In this document: piece by piece, positions 52,495 through 61,425 of the stretch
Layout: each line of letters begins with the position of its first letter
Position numbering within the stretch: the stretch's first letter is position 1
DNA from: Pontivivens ytuae
GTDB taxonomy: Bacteria; Pseudomonadota; Alphaproteobacteria; Rhodobacterales; Rhodobacteraceae
DNA length: 64,000 nucleotides
NCBI RefSeq assembly: GCF_015679265.1
Contig: NZ_CP064942.1
Location: 1,892,001-1,956,000, forward strand
Direction: 5' to 3'
Notes under the pieces: model-generated
The model's input: only the letters and a program-made list of their open reading frames with translations
Databases searched by the model: none
What the model was told of the DNA's origin: nothing
Program-made: the position numbers and the translations under genes

Positions 52495-52991
52495 GAGAAA
52501 CCCCGTTCTCCCGGCCGGACGGCGCTGTTTCGATCCGACCCCTCGAACCGATGCGCCGCCCAGCGACCACCTAAAGAACGGACCGTGATCTGCGCCGACC
52601 CCTCGGCGCTGTGGTCCGTCCCACCCATGTCAGTCCAACGAGTGGCAGGCGGTTGCGATCCTCTCGGAGCAGGGCTTCAGTACCTAAAAATGATTTAGAA
52701 TTAGTGGGTTAACCAAGGAAGGGATTGAGTCGCCTCGACAATCCGCGTGGGGCGGCGGAGCGTCCTTAACCAAAGAGAATTCTTTACGCTCGGGGCGGGA
52801 ACCTTTTCAGGCGATTCTCTTACGAGACCGTTGGTCACGCGATCATTCAATGGATGTGATTTCTGCGTGACTGTTCACGATCGCAGAACACTGTGCCCCC
52901 GCTTCCGCCCCTACTGACGCCACGTCCCCCTGCCCATCTCGGGTGCATCGGCGGCGACAACTCGCGCCGCCCCAGACAAAGGACCAAGACC
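52495..52991. promoter_or_regulatory. Divergent non-coding region with two TTAACCAA half-sites
   Basis: This 497-base gap separates the propeller gene (leftward) from two small secreted-protein genes (rightward). It holds TTAACCAA at 52709-52716 and at 52766-52773, 57 bases apart and similar to the CtrA half-site TTAACCAT. The stretch 52680-52800 is AT-richer than its surroundings. I see no credible ORF. Confidence 0.35.
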
Positions 52992-53195
52992 ATGACCCGT
53001 ACCATCGCACTCGCCGCCACCGTCGCTGCCCTGCTCGCCACCCCGGTGCTCGCCGACAAGGCCGGCTATGCCCGCTCGCTCGGCATCGATCCGGCCGTGG
53101 CCGAGACCATGACCCTCGGCGAGCTCGCCATCGCGGCCAGCCGCCTCGACAACGAGGGCGTGCGCAACTCCTACCACGAGCGCAACGCCAACTGA
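52992..53195 (+). CDS. Small secreted protein, 67 residues
   Basis: The protein has a signal peptide MTRTIALAATVAALLATPVLA, leaving a mature part of about 46 residues (DKAGYARSLGIDPA, then TLGELAIAASRLDNEG). AAAGGA lies upstream of the ATG at 52992. The gene is 109 bases upstream of another small secreted protein whose first residues also read MTRT. Function is unknown. Confidence 0.72.
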   Translation: MTRTIALAATVAALLATPVLADKAGYARSLGIDPAVAETMTLGELAIAASRLDNEGVRNSYHERNAN

Positions 53196-53304
53196 TCCTG
53201 ACCCCAAGGCCCGCCCGGCCGGAGAACGCTCCGGCCCGGCGGACCCTCCGGGGCCGATGCCGGGCGGCGCGACGCGCCTCTCCGGCGAGCCGAAGGAGGA
53301 TGAC

Positions 53305-53505
53305 ATGACCCGAACCACGCGTTTTCTGACCGTACTGACCCTGGCGCTGGCCGGGATCGCCACCGCCGCCGGGGCGCAGAGCACCCCCGCCTCGCTGTTC
53401 GCCTCCGCCCAGGACGGCGTCGAGGTGCGCCTCGCGAGCTTCGGGGGCAACCCCGGCGACCTGGTGACCTGGCCCCAGGGGCGCGACGCGGGCCAACGGC
53501 CCTAA
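53305..53505 (+). CDS. Small secreted protein, 66 residues
   Basis: The signal peptide MTRTTRFLTVLTLALAGIATAAGAQ gives a mature part of about 41 residues with FASAQDGVEVRLASFGGNPGD. AAGGAGGAT lies just upstream of the ATG at 53305, a strong ribosome binding site. A clear terminator follows. It is probably co-transcribed with the preceding small gene. Function is unknown. Confidence 0.68.
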   Translation: MTRTTRFLTVLTLALAGIATAAGAQSTPASLFASAQDGVEVRLASFGGNPGDLVTWPQGRDAGQRP

Positions 53506-53557
53506 GCGCCACCGATCTCCAGAGCCGGCCTTCCTGTCCCGGGGCCGGCCACTCCCT

Positions 53558-53593
53558 CGCCCCGCTCGCGAACACGCAGCGGGGCGCTTTTTT
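53558..53593 (+). terminator. Intrinsic terminator after the small secreted-protein pair
   Basis: CGCCCCGCT (53558-53566) and AGCGGGGCG (53578-53586) form a perfect 9-bp stem with an 11-base loop, followed by C and six T residues. Confidence 0.85.
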
Positions 53594-53655
53594 GTTTAGG
53601 CCGTGCTTGCGGAATGGTTGCTCTCGCGCGGAGACTCCGCCCGCGAGGATAACCT

Positions 53656-54318
53656 TTGGGGGATGCCGTGCTGAACGAGGACGTGCGGAGGGCGGCGCGG
53701 AAGCTTTGGGATTTTCATTGCATCTATGACGCTCTTGGGCCCGCCGACGTGATCATTGGGCTCGGCTCCTACGACATTCGCGTCGCGCTGCGCTGTGCCG
53801 AGCTGTTTCACGCAGGTCACGCGCCACGGATCGTCTTCACCGGTGCTTCTGGCAACTGGACGCGGGGCCTATTTCCGGGCCGCGAGGCCGACGCCTTTCG
53901 CGAGGCGGCGGAGCGGGCGGGCGTTCCGGCCGGCGCGATCGCCGTGGAGGCTGAGGCGACGAATATCGGTGAGAACATTCGCTTCAGCCGGGATCTCGCG
54001 CCCGGTGCCCGCGATGTGATCCTGGTGACGAAGCCGCAGACGCAGCGGCGGTGTCGAGCGACCATGGATCGGCAGTGGCCGGAGGTGCGAGCCGCGATCA
54101 CGGCGCCGCTGACGGCTTACGAGGATCAGCCTTTACCGCATCACGACGAGCGTGCGCTGATCTGCGAGATGGTCGGCGATCTGCGGCGCTTCCGTCCGTA
54201 TGCCGAGCTTGGGTTTCAGACCGCGGTGGCTGTGCCGGATGAGGTGGCCGCTGCTGCGGACCTTCTGGTCGATGCTGGGTTCACTGACCACTTGCCCAAG
54301 GAGGCGCTCGGCGGTTGA
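53656..54318 (+). CDS. YdcF/ElyC (DUF218) family protein
   Basis: The 220-residue protein has the DUF218 pattern: ADVIIGLGSYDIRVALRCAELFHAGHAPRIVFTGASG, PAGAIAVEAEATNIGENIRFSRDL and DVILVTKPQTQRRCRATM. Family members act in envelope or sugar metabolism; the role here is unknown. The start is uncertain: TTG at 53656 has AGGAT seven bases upstream, GTG at 53668 has GGGGGA six bases upstream. It is convergent with rfbA. Confidence 0.78.
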   Translation: MGDAVLNEDVRRAARKLWDFHCIYDALGPADVIIGLGSYDIRVALRCAELFHAGHAPRIVFTGASGNWTRGLFPGREADAFREAAERAGVPAGAIAVEAEATNIGENIRFSRDLAPGARDVILVTKPQTQRRCRATMDRQWPEVRAAITAPLTAYEDQPLPHHDERALICEMVGDLRRFRPYAELGFQTAVAVPDEVAAAADLLVDAGFTDHLPKEALGG

Positions 54319-54352
54319 GCGCACACCTCGGCAGCGGTTTTGGGCGATGGGC

Positions 54353-55231
54353 TCACAACTGGTCTGGAAGCGCGGCGAGGTACTGCGCATAGCCGCCCTT
54401 GCCGAGGGCGCGGGCGGTGGCCAGCAGCTCGTCGTCGCTGATCCAGCGCTGGCGCCAGGCGATTTCCTCGGGGCTGGAGATGCGGATGCCCTGGCGGCGT
54501 TCGAGGGTGGCGACGAACTCGCCCGCCTCCAGCAGACTGTCGGGCGTGCCGGTGTCGAGCCACGCGAAGCCGCGGCCGAGCTGGCGGACATGCAGGGCCT
54601 CGCGGTCGCGGTAGGCGCGGTTGAGGTCGGTGATTTCGAGCTCACCGCGGGCGGACGGCGTCAGGCGCTCGGCCAGGGCGGCGGCCTCCCCATCGTAGAA
54701 GTAGAGGCCAGTGACGGCGAACGACGACGGAGGCCGGTCGGGCTTTTCGAGGATGGTGAGCACGCGCCCGGTCTCATCGAAGGTCACCACGCCATATCGT
54801 TCGGGGTCTGCGACGCGGTGGGCGAAGATGACGGCACCGCCCCGGGTCTCGACCTGCTGGCGCGCGGCGTCCAGATGCTCCGGCAGGCCGTGGCCGAAGA
54901 AGAGGTTGTCGCCGAGGATCAAGGCGAAGGGCTCGCCGGCAGTGAAGTCGGCGCCGATCAGGCAGGCCTCCGCGATCCCGGCCGGCGTCGCCTGCTCCGC
55001 ATACTCGATGGAGATGCCGAAGCGACGCCCGTTGCCGAGGAGGGAGGCGAAGGCCGGGCGGTCGTCGGGCGTGGTGATGACCAGGATCTCGCGGATGCCC
55101 GCCAGCATCAGAACGCTTAGTGGGTAGTAGATCATCGGCTTGTCGTAGACCGGCAGAAGCTGCTTGCTGACCGACAGCGTGATCGGCCAGAGGCGCGAGC
55201 CGGTGCCCCCGGCGAGGATGATGCCTTTCAT
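54353..55231 (-). CDS. rfbA: Glucose-1-phosphate thymidylyltransferase
   Basis: RmlA/RfbA joins glucose-1-phosphate and dTTP, the first step of dTDP-L-rhamnose synthesis. The 292-residue enzyme has GIILAGGTGSRLWPIT, SKQLLPVYDKPMIYYPLSVLMLAGIREILVIT and LILGDNLFFGHGLPE. It is the last gene of the rfbC-rfbB-rfbD-rfbA operon; its ATG overlaps the rfbD stop (ATGA). Confidence 0.96.
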   Translation of the reverse strand: MKGIILAGGTGSRLWPITLSVSKQLLPVYDKPMIYYPLSVLMLAGIREILVITTPDDRPAFASLLGNGRRFGISIEYAEQATPAGIAEACLIGADFTAGEPFALILGDNLFFGHGLPEHLDAARQQVETRGGAVIFAHRVADPERYGVVTFDETGRVLTILEKPDRPPSSFAVTGLYFYDGEAAALAERLTPSARGELEITDLNRAYRDREALHVRQLGRGFAWLDTGTPDSLLEAGEFVATLERRQGIRISSPEEIAWRQRWISDDELLATARALGKGGYAQYLAALPDQL

Positions 55232-56127
55232 CGGGTCGTCTTCCTTTCGGCAACCAGGGCACGCCTCACGAGGTCATCGAGGCGCGTCCGGATATCGGCG
55301 AGGCGGGCGCCATGGTGCGTCGCAAGGCGGCTGCTGTCGAGGCGGCTGTCGGCGGGGCGCTGTGCCGGGCTCGGCCAGTCGGCTGCGGGGATGTCGTGGC
55401 AGTTGGCGGTCGGCCCGCCTGCTCGGGCAGAGGCGTCGAAGATGGCGCGAGCGAAGTCAGCCCAGCTTAGTGGTCCTGCGCCCGCGGCATGGAAGATGCC
55501 GCGCAGGTCCGGATCGGGGCGCGCGGTAAGGTTCTCCGCGACCTTCAGCACGGCGGTGGCGAGGTCGTCGGCGCTCGTCGGGGTGAGGGTCTGGTTGGCC
55601 ACGATGTTGAGGCTGTCGCGATCCCGGGCGAGGCGCAGAATGGTGGTCAGGAAGTTGCGGCCTGCGGGCGAGACGAGCCCGGCGGTGCGGAGGACGGCGG
55701 CGTTGGGGTGGACGTCGAGCAGTGCCTCCCCCGCCAGCTTCGCTTCGCCATAGGCGGAGAGCGGGTTGGGCGTGTCCGCCTCGGTCAGCGGGCGGCCGAG
55801 CGTGCCGTCGAACACGTAGTCGGTGGAGATGTGGATGAGCGGTGTGCCGAGCTCCGCCGCGATGGTGGAGAGCGCGACGGGTCCGCCCGCGTTGATGGCC
55901 GCGTTGAGTTCGGAGTGGGTCTCGGCGCCATCGACATCGGTGTAGGCAGCGGCGTTGATGATGACGTCTGGCTGCGCGGCGCGGAGGGCGGGTTCCAGGT
56001 TGCCGGGATCGGCGAGGTCCACCTGTGGGCGGCTGAGCGGGATGAGGCGATGCGGGCCGGGATTGGCTTGTAGGGCCAAGGCAAGCTGGCCTGACCGCCC
56101 GATGACCACGATCGCGAGGCCGCTCAT
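55228..56127 (-). CDS. rfbD: dTDP-4-dehydrorhamnose reductase
   Basis: RmlD reduces dTDP-4-dehydro-L-rhamnose with NAD(P)H. The 299-residue SDR protein has GRSGQLALAL as the nucleotide loop, PDVIINAAAYTDVDGAE, HISTDYVFDG and YGEAKLAGE with the catalytic YxxxK. The ATG at 56127 overlaps the rfbB stop (ATGA). Confidence 0.95.
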   Translation of the reverse strand: MSGLAIVVIGRSGQLALALQANPGPHRLIPLSRPQVDLADPGNLEPALRAAQPDVIINAAAYTDVDGAETHSELNAAINAGGPVALSTIAAELGTPLIHISTDYVFDGTLGRPLTEADTPNPLSAYGEAKLAGEALLDVHPNAAVLRTAGLVSPAGRNFLTTILRLARDRDSLNIVANQTLTPTSADDLATAVLKVAENLTARPDPDLRGIFHAAGAGPLSWADFARAIFDASARAGGPTANCHDIPAADWPSPAQRPADSRLDSSRLATHHGARLADIRTRLDDLVRRALVAERKTTR

Positions 56128-57101
56128 GTGCTCAGCGCCTCCGGGTGGTCGAGATACCAGCGCACCGTCGCCTCCAGCCCGTCCTCGAAACTGTGGCGGG
56201 GGCGCCAGCCGAGGGCGTCTTCGAGGTGGCTTGGGTCGAGGGCGTAGCGCTTGTCGTGGCCGGGCCGGTCGGTGACGTGCTCGATCAGGTTCGCGTAGGG
56301 CTTTGCGCCCGGGCGCAGGCGGTCGAGAATGGCGCAGAGCTGCTGGACCACGTCGATGTTGCGCCGCTCGGCCCGCGCGCCGATCAGGTAGGTCTCGCCC
56401 AGCGCACCTTGCGAGCCGATGGTCGCTAGCGCGTTCGCGTGGTCCTCGACATGCAGCCAGTCGCGGATCTGATCGCCGGCGCCGTAGATGGCGAGCGGCT
56501 GACCGGCGAGTGCCCGCGCGATTGTCGCGGGGATCAGCTTCTCCGGATACTGGCGCGGGCCGTAATTGTTGGTGCAGTTGGTGACGATCGTCGGCGTGTC
56601 GTAGGTCCGCCGCCACGCTCGCGCGAGGTGGTCGGACGCGGCCTTCGACGCCGCATAGGGCGAGGACGGCGCGTAGGGCGCGCTGCCAAGGCTCGGCCGC
56701 GCATCGGGCGCAAGGTCGCCGAAAACCTCGTCGGTGGAGACGTGCACGAAGGTGATCTCGTTCCCGCGCGCCCGGACGGCTTCGAGCAGGGTCAGCGTGC
56801 CGGTCACGTTCGTGTCGAGGAACGCCGCGGGGCCGCTGATAGAGCGGTCGACGTGGCTTTCGGCCGCGAGGTGGAACAGGGTGTCGGGGCGGAACTCGTC
56901 CAAAGCCTCGCTGACTGCCGCTGCATCCCGGATGTCCGCATGTCGGAACGTGTGGTCTCCGTCGAGCCCCTCCAGCCACGCGCGGCGTCCGGCATAGGTG
57001 AGCGCGTCGAAGCTGAGCACGGCGATGCCGTCAGCGAGGAGGCGGCGGACGAGAGCCGAGCCGATGAAGCCGGCGGCGCCGGTGACGAGCGCGCGCTTCA
57101 T
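56124..57101 (-). CDS. rfbB: dTDP-glucose 4,6-dehydratase
   Basis: RmlB converts dTDP-glucose to dTDP-4-keto-6-deoxyglucose. The 325-residue SDR protein has TGAAGFIGSALVR near the start, LAAESHVDRSI, VSTDEVFGDL, YAASKAASDHL with the YxxxK pair and NCTNNYGPRQYPEKLIP. The ATG at 57101 overlaps the rfbC stop (ATGA). Confidence 0.96.
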   Translation of the reverse strand: MKRALVTGAAGFIGSALVRRLLADGIAVLSFDALTYAGRRAWLEGLDGDHTFRHADIRDAAAVSEALDEFRPDTLFHLAAESHVDRSISGPAAFLDTNVTGTLTLLEAVRARGNEITFVHVSTDEVFGDLAPDARPSLGSAPYAPSSPYAASKAASDHLARAWRRTYDTPTIVTNCTNNYGPRQYPEKLIPATIARALAGQPLAIYGAGDQIRDWLHVEDHANALATIGSQGALGETYLIGARAERRNIDVVQQLCAILDRLRPGAKPYANLIEHVTDRPGHDKRYALDPSHLEDALGWRPRHSFEDGLEATVRWYLDHPEALST

Positions 57102-57679
57102 GCGGTGGCCGTCATCGGTGCGACGTCGGCGAGACCGGGCCACCGGCGGTCCTTCTCGGTCAGCGTTTCGGGGTCCGCGCAGTCGGGCCACGGGATGCTG
57201 AGTGCCGGATCGTCCCAACGCAGGCCGCCCTCCGTCTCCGGCGCGTAGCGGGCGGTGACCTTGTAGTCGACGATGGTGTCGGGCTGGAGCGTGCAGAAGC
57301 CGTGGGCGAAGCCAGCCGGGACCCAGACTTGCGCGCCGGAGGCCGCGTCGATCGTGACATGAGCGCTATGCCCATAGGTTGGCGAGCCTTCGCGCAGGTC
57401 CACCATGGCGTCGAATATCGCACCGGCGGCGATGTCGATGAGCTTACCTTGCGCGAAGGGCGAGCGCTGGAAGTGCAGTCCGCGCACGGTTCCGATACGG
57501 GCGGAGAAGGAGCGGTTGTCCTGGGCAAAGACAGTGTCGAAGACCTCAGCCCGAAAGCGCGCGTCCGAAAACCGCTCGACGAACCAGCCGCGCGCATCGC
57601 CATGGCGGGTCGGGCGGAGCAGAAGCGGCCCGCCCTCTCCAAAGGAGCCCACGGGTTGAATGGCCGGATCGTTCGACAT
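57098..57679 (-). CDS. rfbC: dTDP-4-dehydrorhamnose 3,5-epimerase
   Basis: RmlC epimerises the 3 and 5 positions of dTDP-4-keto-6-deoxyglucose. The 193-residue cupin has GTVRGLHFQRSPFAQGKLI with the catalytic histidine, MVDLREGSPTYG and VPAGFAHGFCTLQPDTIVDYKVT. It is the first gene of the rhamnose operon and is divergent from the RTX gene across 168 bases. Confidence 0.95.
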   Translation of the reverse strand: MSNDPAIQPVGSFGEGGPLLLRPTRHGDARGWFVERFSDARFRAEVFDTVFAQDNRSFSARIGTVRGLHFQRSPFAQGKLIDIAAGAIFDAMVDLREGSPTYGHSAHVTIDAASGAQVWVPAGFAHGFCTLQPDTIVDYKVTARYAPETEGGLRWDDPALSIPWPDCADPETLTEKDRRWPGLADVAPMTATA

Positions 57680-57847
57680 GCTCTGCCCCCTCGCTGCCCT
57701 TGGGTCTCGCGCACGGGTGGTCAAGTCAAGAGGCCGATGGGGATCGTTTGAATAGACTTGCGGCTCTGATCTCAACGGGTTGTTGAGCTTTCTCGGTCAA
57801 CGTTCCGCGCGCAGCTTTCCGATGCCGAACGAAGACGAGACCCGCCG

Positions 57848-60800
57848 ATGCCACAGACGATCGATCCGTCCCCTATTCTTGCAGGCTTCGATGAGCGCTG
57901 GAACGCCATGGTCGGCGACGGTGCGCCGGTCTTCGTGTCCTACAGCTTTGTTGCGAGCGACTTTGCCACCTACTTCCCGAGCGCGCCGCAGGAGGTGACG
58001 AGCTTCGGCGCGTTTACGGCGGAACAGCGGGACGATTTCAGATCGGCGTTGGCGGTGTTCGAGGCTGTTGCCGGTGTGCGGTTTGTCGAGGTGGACGACC
58101 CTGACGATGCGATGATCCGGGTGATGAACACGAACGACCTGTCGCCGACGACGGGCCTCGCCAACCTGCCGCGGGTCGTGGATGAAAGCGAGCTGATCTA
58201 CCGCGAGATCTCGTCCAATGGTGTGCTCGCGATGACGGTCGGGTTCGGTCAGGACTACAGCCCAGGCACGCAGAACTTCCAGACGCTGCTGCACGAGCTG
58301 GGCCACGCGCTGGGCCTCGAGCATCCGGAGGGCAGCGGCTCCAACCCGGACTTCGACACCGACACGACCATCATGAGCTACAACCATTCGGGACCGGCGC
58401 GGACGACGCTTGCCCCGATGGACATCGCCGCGCTGGAGCAGATCTATGGCCCGGCGAGCGGGTTCGACGGGATCCAGTTCGGTTTCAATCCCAACAACGG
58501 TTTCGAGATCGATGGGACCTCCGGCGACGACATCCTGATCGCCATCGACAGCGACAGCGTGCTGACTGGCGGCCTCGGCCATGACGGGCTCCACGGACGG
58601 GACGGGAACGACTACTTCGATCCGGGTGCTGGCGATGCGACTGTCGACGGCGGCACGGGCGATGACATCCTGATGCTGACGGGCGCGCGGAGCGATTACC
58701 TGGCCGCGGTCGGCACGGGACGCGATGGCCTGATCCTCACCGGGCAGGGCGGTGGCGCCGTGGAGGGCGAGGTCGTCTTCTCCGGCATCGACACCGTTGT
58801 CTTCAGCGACGGTGCGATGAGTATCGCGGAGCTGCGGCAATCCTTCCTGCCGGATCTCGGACTGACGAGCCTGTCCCGCGTGGACGACCTGACGGCGGGT
58901 GAGGAGACCACTGTCACGATCGGCGTGGGGAACTTCGGTGGTGGCGTCGCGCCGGCGGGTACCGCGGTGGTGCTGTTCCTGTCGCCGGACAGCCGCTGGG
59001 ACTCGGGCGATTACGAGATCGGGCGTCTCGTGCTGGGCGAGATCGAGCCGTCGGAGTCGCAGGACGCGCCTCTTACCTTCGCGCCGCCCACGGATGTGCC
59101 GCCCGGGGACTACACGATCTTCTACGTGATCGACCCAGACGGCGAGCTTGTGCAGTCTGACAACTCCAAGGTTTATGCGCCGTCCGTGAGCCCGGTGATC
59201 ACATTCAACAATGATAGTTATGTCGAGCCGCAGGCGCCGTTCCATGTGACGGCCCGGCAGTCGCTGCCTGAGGACATCGATACGCTGTTCGTCTCGGCGC
59301 TCTACACCGCGAGCCAGACTGAGATCGACGGCGGCACTGTGCGCTACGACGCAACGGACGACTCCGGTCTGGCGGCACTCGTCACTGGAACGGGCTTCGA
59401 CAGCACGGATCTGACGCAGGGAACCGTGACCAGTCTCACCTTTCTGCGGGGCAGTATTGGAGCCGAGCAAACCGTTCTATCTATGCAGGGACTTTGGGTC
59501 AGCCGGGGTGAGCTGAGAGCGGCGCTCAGCAGTGCGGCGCAAGGCAACGAGGCGCCGCTGGCCCTGCTCTTCGACGAGATGCGCTTCGATTATGTGGGTT
59601 CCAATGGCGCCGATCGTTTCGCCGCGGGAGGTCAGGATGACTCGCTTGTGGGGGGCGAAGGCAATGATACGCTCGAAGGCGGCTTTGGAGCCGATGAAGT
59701 CTTCGGTGACGGCGGGAATGACAGCCTGATTGGTGGTGTCGATGGTGCCGTAGACACGCTCAATGGTGGCGCAGATAATGACACCTACGTCATCGGCGAG
59801 GCAGGTGAGATCATTGACGAGGCGGCGGGTGGTGGCACTGACACTGTCCAGACCTCGATCGACTTCATCCTGCCTGATGAGGTAGAGAACGTTGTGTCGA
59901 TGGCCGAAGTGGCCATTACGCTGACCGGCAATGGCGGTGCCAATACCCTCACAGCTTCCGATGCAGGCGACACGTTGAGCGGCATTGCCGGAGACGACAC
60001 GTTGCAGGGTGGCGCCGGATCGGACGTGTTGGATGGCGGCACGGGCGACGACATGCTGGAAGGCAGCGGCAGCGCCGATACCCTCCGCGGTGGCACTGAG
60101 GATGATACGCTGAACGGCGGTGCCGACCCAGACCTGCTCGAAGGCGGGGCAGGCAACGACGTCCTCGATGGGGGGAGCGGTAACGACGCCCTGCGCGGTG
60201 GCAATGACGCGGACCTGCTGATCGGCGGCGAGGGCGACGACGATCTCCGCGGGAATGATGGTGACGATACCATCAAAGGCGGTTTGCAGAGCGATTACGC
60301 TCTTGGGGGCGAGGGCAACGACTCCATCGAAGGCGCTTCCGGCTTCGACACGCTCATCGGCAATGCGGGGCAGGACACGCTTCGCGGTGGCAACCAGGGT
60401 GACGAGCTGCGCGGTGGCGAGGACGGCGACGTGCTCTATGGCGATGCGGGCAACGACACACTGTTTGGCGACAACGGGGCCGACACTCTGTACGGCGGTG
60501 ACGACGTCGACAGTCTCGCGGGTGGCGACGGGAACGACGTCCTGGACGCCGGCGAGGGACGCGACACGATCTCCGGCGGCTTGGGCGACGATCAGATGAT
60601 CGGGGGGCTCGGCGACGATCGGATCCAGGGCCAGGACGGTGATGACACGGGCTTTGGCGGCTTCGGCAACGACCGGATGTTCGGGAATGCGGGCGCCGAC
60701 ACGCTCTATGGCGAGGAAGACGATGACTTCCTGCTTGGCGGCGAAGGCAATGACAGCCTGTTCGGCGGTGAAGGCGCCGACACGCTGAAAGGTGTCGATG

Positions 60801-61393
60801 ACGACGACATGCTGTTCGGCGAGGGTGGTACGGATACGCTCAACGGTCAGCTCGGCAACGATTTCGCCGACGGTGGCGATGGCAATGACACGCTGCGCGG
60901 GGAGGGCGGTTTCGACACGCTGCACGGTGGCGCGGGAGATGATCTCCTCCTTGGTGGCGACGATGGCGATACGCTGGATGGCGGCGCGGACAACGATACG
61001 CTGAGAGGTGGTCTCGGCGATGACTCGCTTTTCGGATCCGGCGGCTTCGACCGGTTGGAGGGCATGAACGGCGCAGATCTGTTGGACGGTGGGGACGGCG
61101 ACGACGTTCTGCTCGGCGGCAATGGGCTGGATACTCTGATCGGCGGCAGCGGCTTCGATATGCTCACCGGTGGTAGTGGTACCGACACATTTGTTTTTGA
61201 GATCGGGACCGGGCAAGACACCGTGACCGACTTCGAAATGGGGCTCGACATCGTTCAGCTCGGCATGGCGCGGGATAGCGTCTCACTGCTCCAGAACGGC
61301 GACGACGTTGAGGTCACTGCCGGGAGTGACCAGATGATTTTTCTGGGCACGACGGTGGAGGCTGTGGACGCGGCTTTAATCGACCCGCTTTGA
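57848..61393 (+). CDS. Large RTX metalloprotease-like secreted protein with CARDB domain
   Basis: The 1181-residue acidic protein has three parts. Residues 1-200 are a serralysin-like (M10) domain with HELGHALGLEH (H149, H153, H159) and the Met-turn IMSYNH with M176. Residues about 335-455 are a CARDB-like adhesion domain (LTAGEETTVTIGVGNFGGGVAPAGTAV). Residues about 586-1115 contain several dozen glycine/aspartate-rich RTX nonapeptides (GGxGxDxL). The last 60 residues (TFVFEIGTGQDTVTDFEMGLDIVQL) are the usual type I secretion signal region. There is no N-terminal signal peptide. No ABC exporter, membrane-fusion or inhibitor gene is adjacent. Confidence 0.88.
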   Translation: MPQTIDPSPILAGFDERWNAMVGDGAPVFVSYSFVASDFATYFPSAPQEVTSFGAFTAEQRDDFRSALAVFEAVAGVRFVEVDDPDDAMIRVMNTNDLSPTTGLANLPRVVDESELIYREISSNGVLAMTVGFGQDYSPGTQNFQTLLHELGHALGLEHPEGSGSNPDFDTDTTIMSYNHSGPARTTLAPMDIAALEQIYGPASGFDGIQFGFNPNNGFEIDGTSGDDILIAIDSDSVLTGGLGHDGLHGRDGNDYFDPGAGDATVDGGTGDDILMLTGARSDYLAAVGTGRDGLILTGQGGGAVEGEVVFSGIDTVVFSDGAMSIAELRQSFLPDLGLTSLSRVDDLTAGEETTVTIGVGNFGGGVAPAGTAVVLFLSPDSRWDSGDYEIGRLVLGEIEPSESQDAPLTFAPPTDVPPGDYTIFYVIDPDGELVQSDNSKVYAPSVSPVITFNNDSYVEPQAPFHVTARQSLPEDIDTLFVSALYTASQTEIDGGTVRYDATDDSGLAALVTGTGFDSTDLTQGTVTSLTFLRGSIGAEQTVLSMQGLWVSRGELRAALSSAAQGNEAPLALLFDEMRFDYVGSNGADRFAAGGQDDSLVGGEGNDTLEGGFGADEVFGDGGNDSLIGGVDGAVDTLNGGADNDTYVIGEAGEIIDEAAGGGTDTVQTSIDFILPDEVENVVSMAEVAITLTGNGGANTLTASDAGDTLSGIAGDDTLQGGAGSDVLDGGTGDDMLEGSGSADTLRGGTEDDTLNGGADPDLLEGGAGNDVLDGGSGNDALRGGNDADLLIGGEGDDDLRGNDGDDTIKGGLQSDYALGGEGNDSIEGASGFDTLIGNAGQDTLRGGNQGDELRGGEDGDVLYGDAGNDTLFGDNGADTLYGGDDVDSLAGGDGNDVLDAGEGRDTISGGLGDDQMIGGLGDDRIQGQDGDDTGFGGFGNDRMFGNAGADTLYGEEDDDFLLGGEGNDSLFGGEGADTLKGVDDDDMLFGEGGTDTLNGQLGNDFADGGDGNDTLRGEGGFDTLHGGAGDDLLLGGDDGDTLDGGADNDTLRGGLGDDSLFGSGGFDRLEGMNGADLLDGGDGDDVLLGGNGLDTLIGGSGFDMLTGGSGTDTFVFEIGTGQDTVTDFEMGLDIVQLGMARDSVSLLQNGDDVEVTAGSDQMIFLGTTVEAVDAALIDPL
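59605..61190 (+). repeat. RTX nonapeptide coding repeats
   Basis: Tandem codons for GGxGxDxLx motifs, starting near GGQDDSLVGGEGNDTLEGG and ending near GGSGFDMLTGGSGTD. The repeats bind calcium in the protein and make the DNA look quasi-periodic in 27-base units. One non-RTX interruption at about 59780-59940 (VDTVQTSIDFILPDEVENVV-type) is also common in this family. Confidence 0.85.
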
Positions 61394-61425
61394 TTTCGTT
61401 GATGGCGCCGCAGGCGTTGAGCAGA

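Noticed and set aside
57797-59470. 557-codon open frame antisense to the start of the RTX gene
   Set aside because: It is antisense to the metalloprotease domain and lacks any domain signature.
59605-61190. Quasi-periodic DNA that could suggest a CRISPR or satellite array
   Set aside because: The period follows 9-codon RTX units in one long ORF; there are no identical direct repeats with unique spacers.
59477-61216. 579-codon open frame antisense to the RTX repeats
   Set aside because: It mirrors the repetitive GGxGxDxL codons on the other strand; no start signal or domain.
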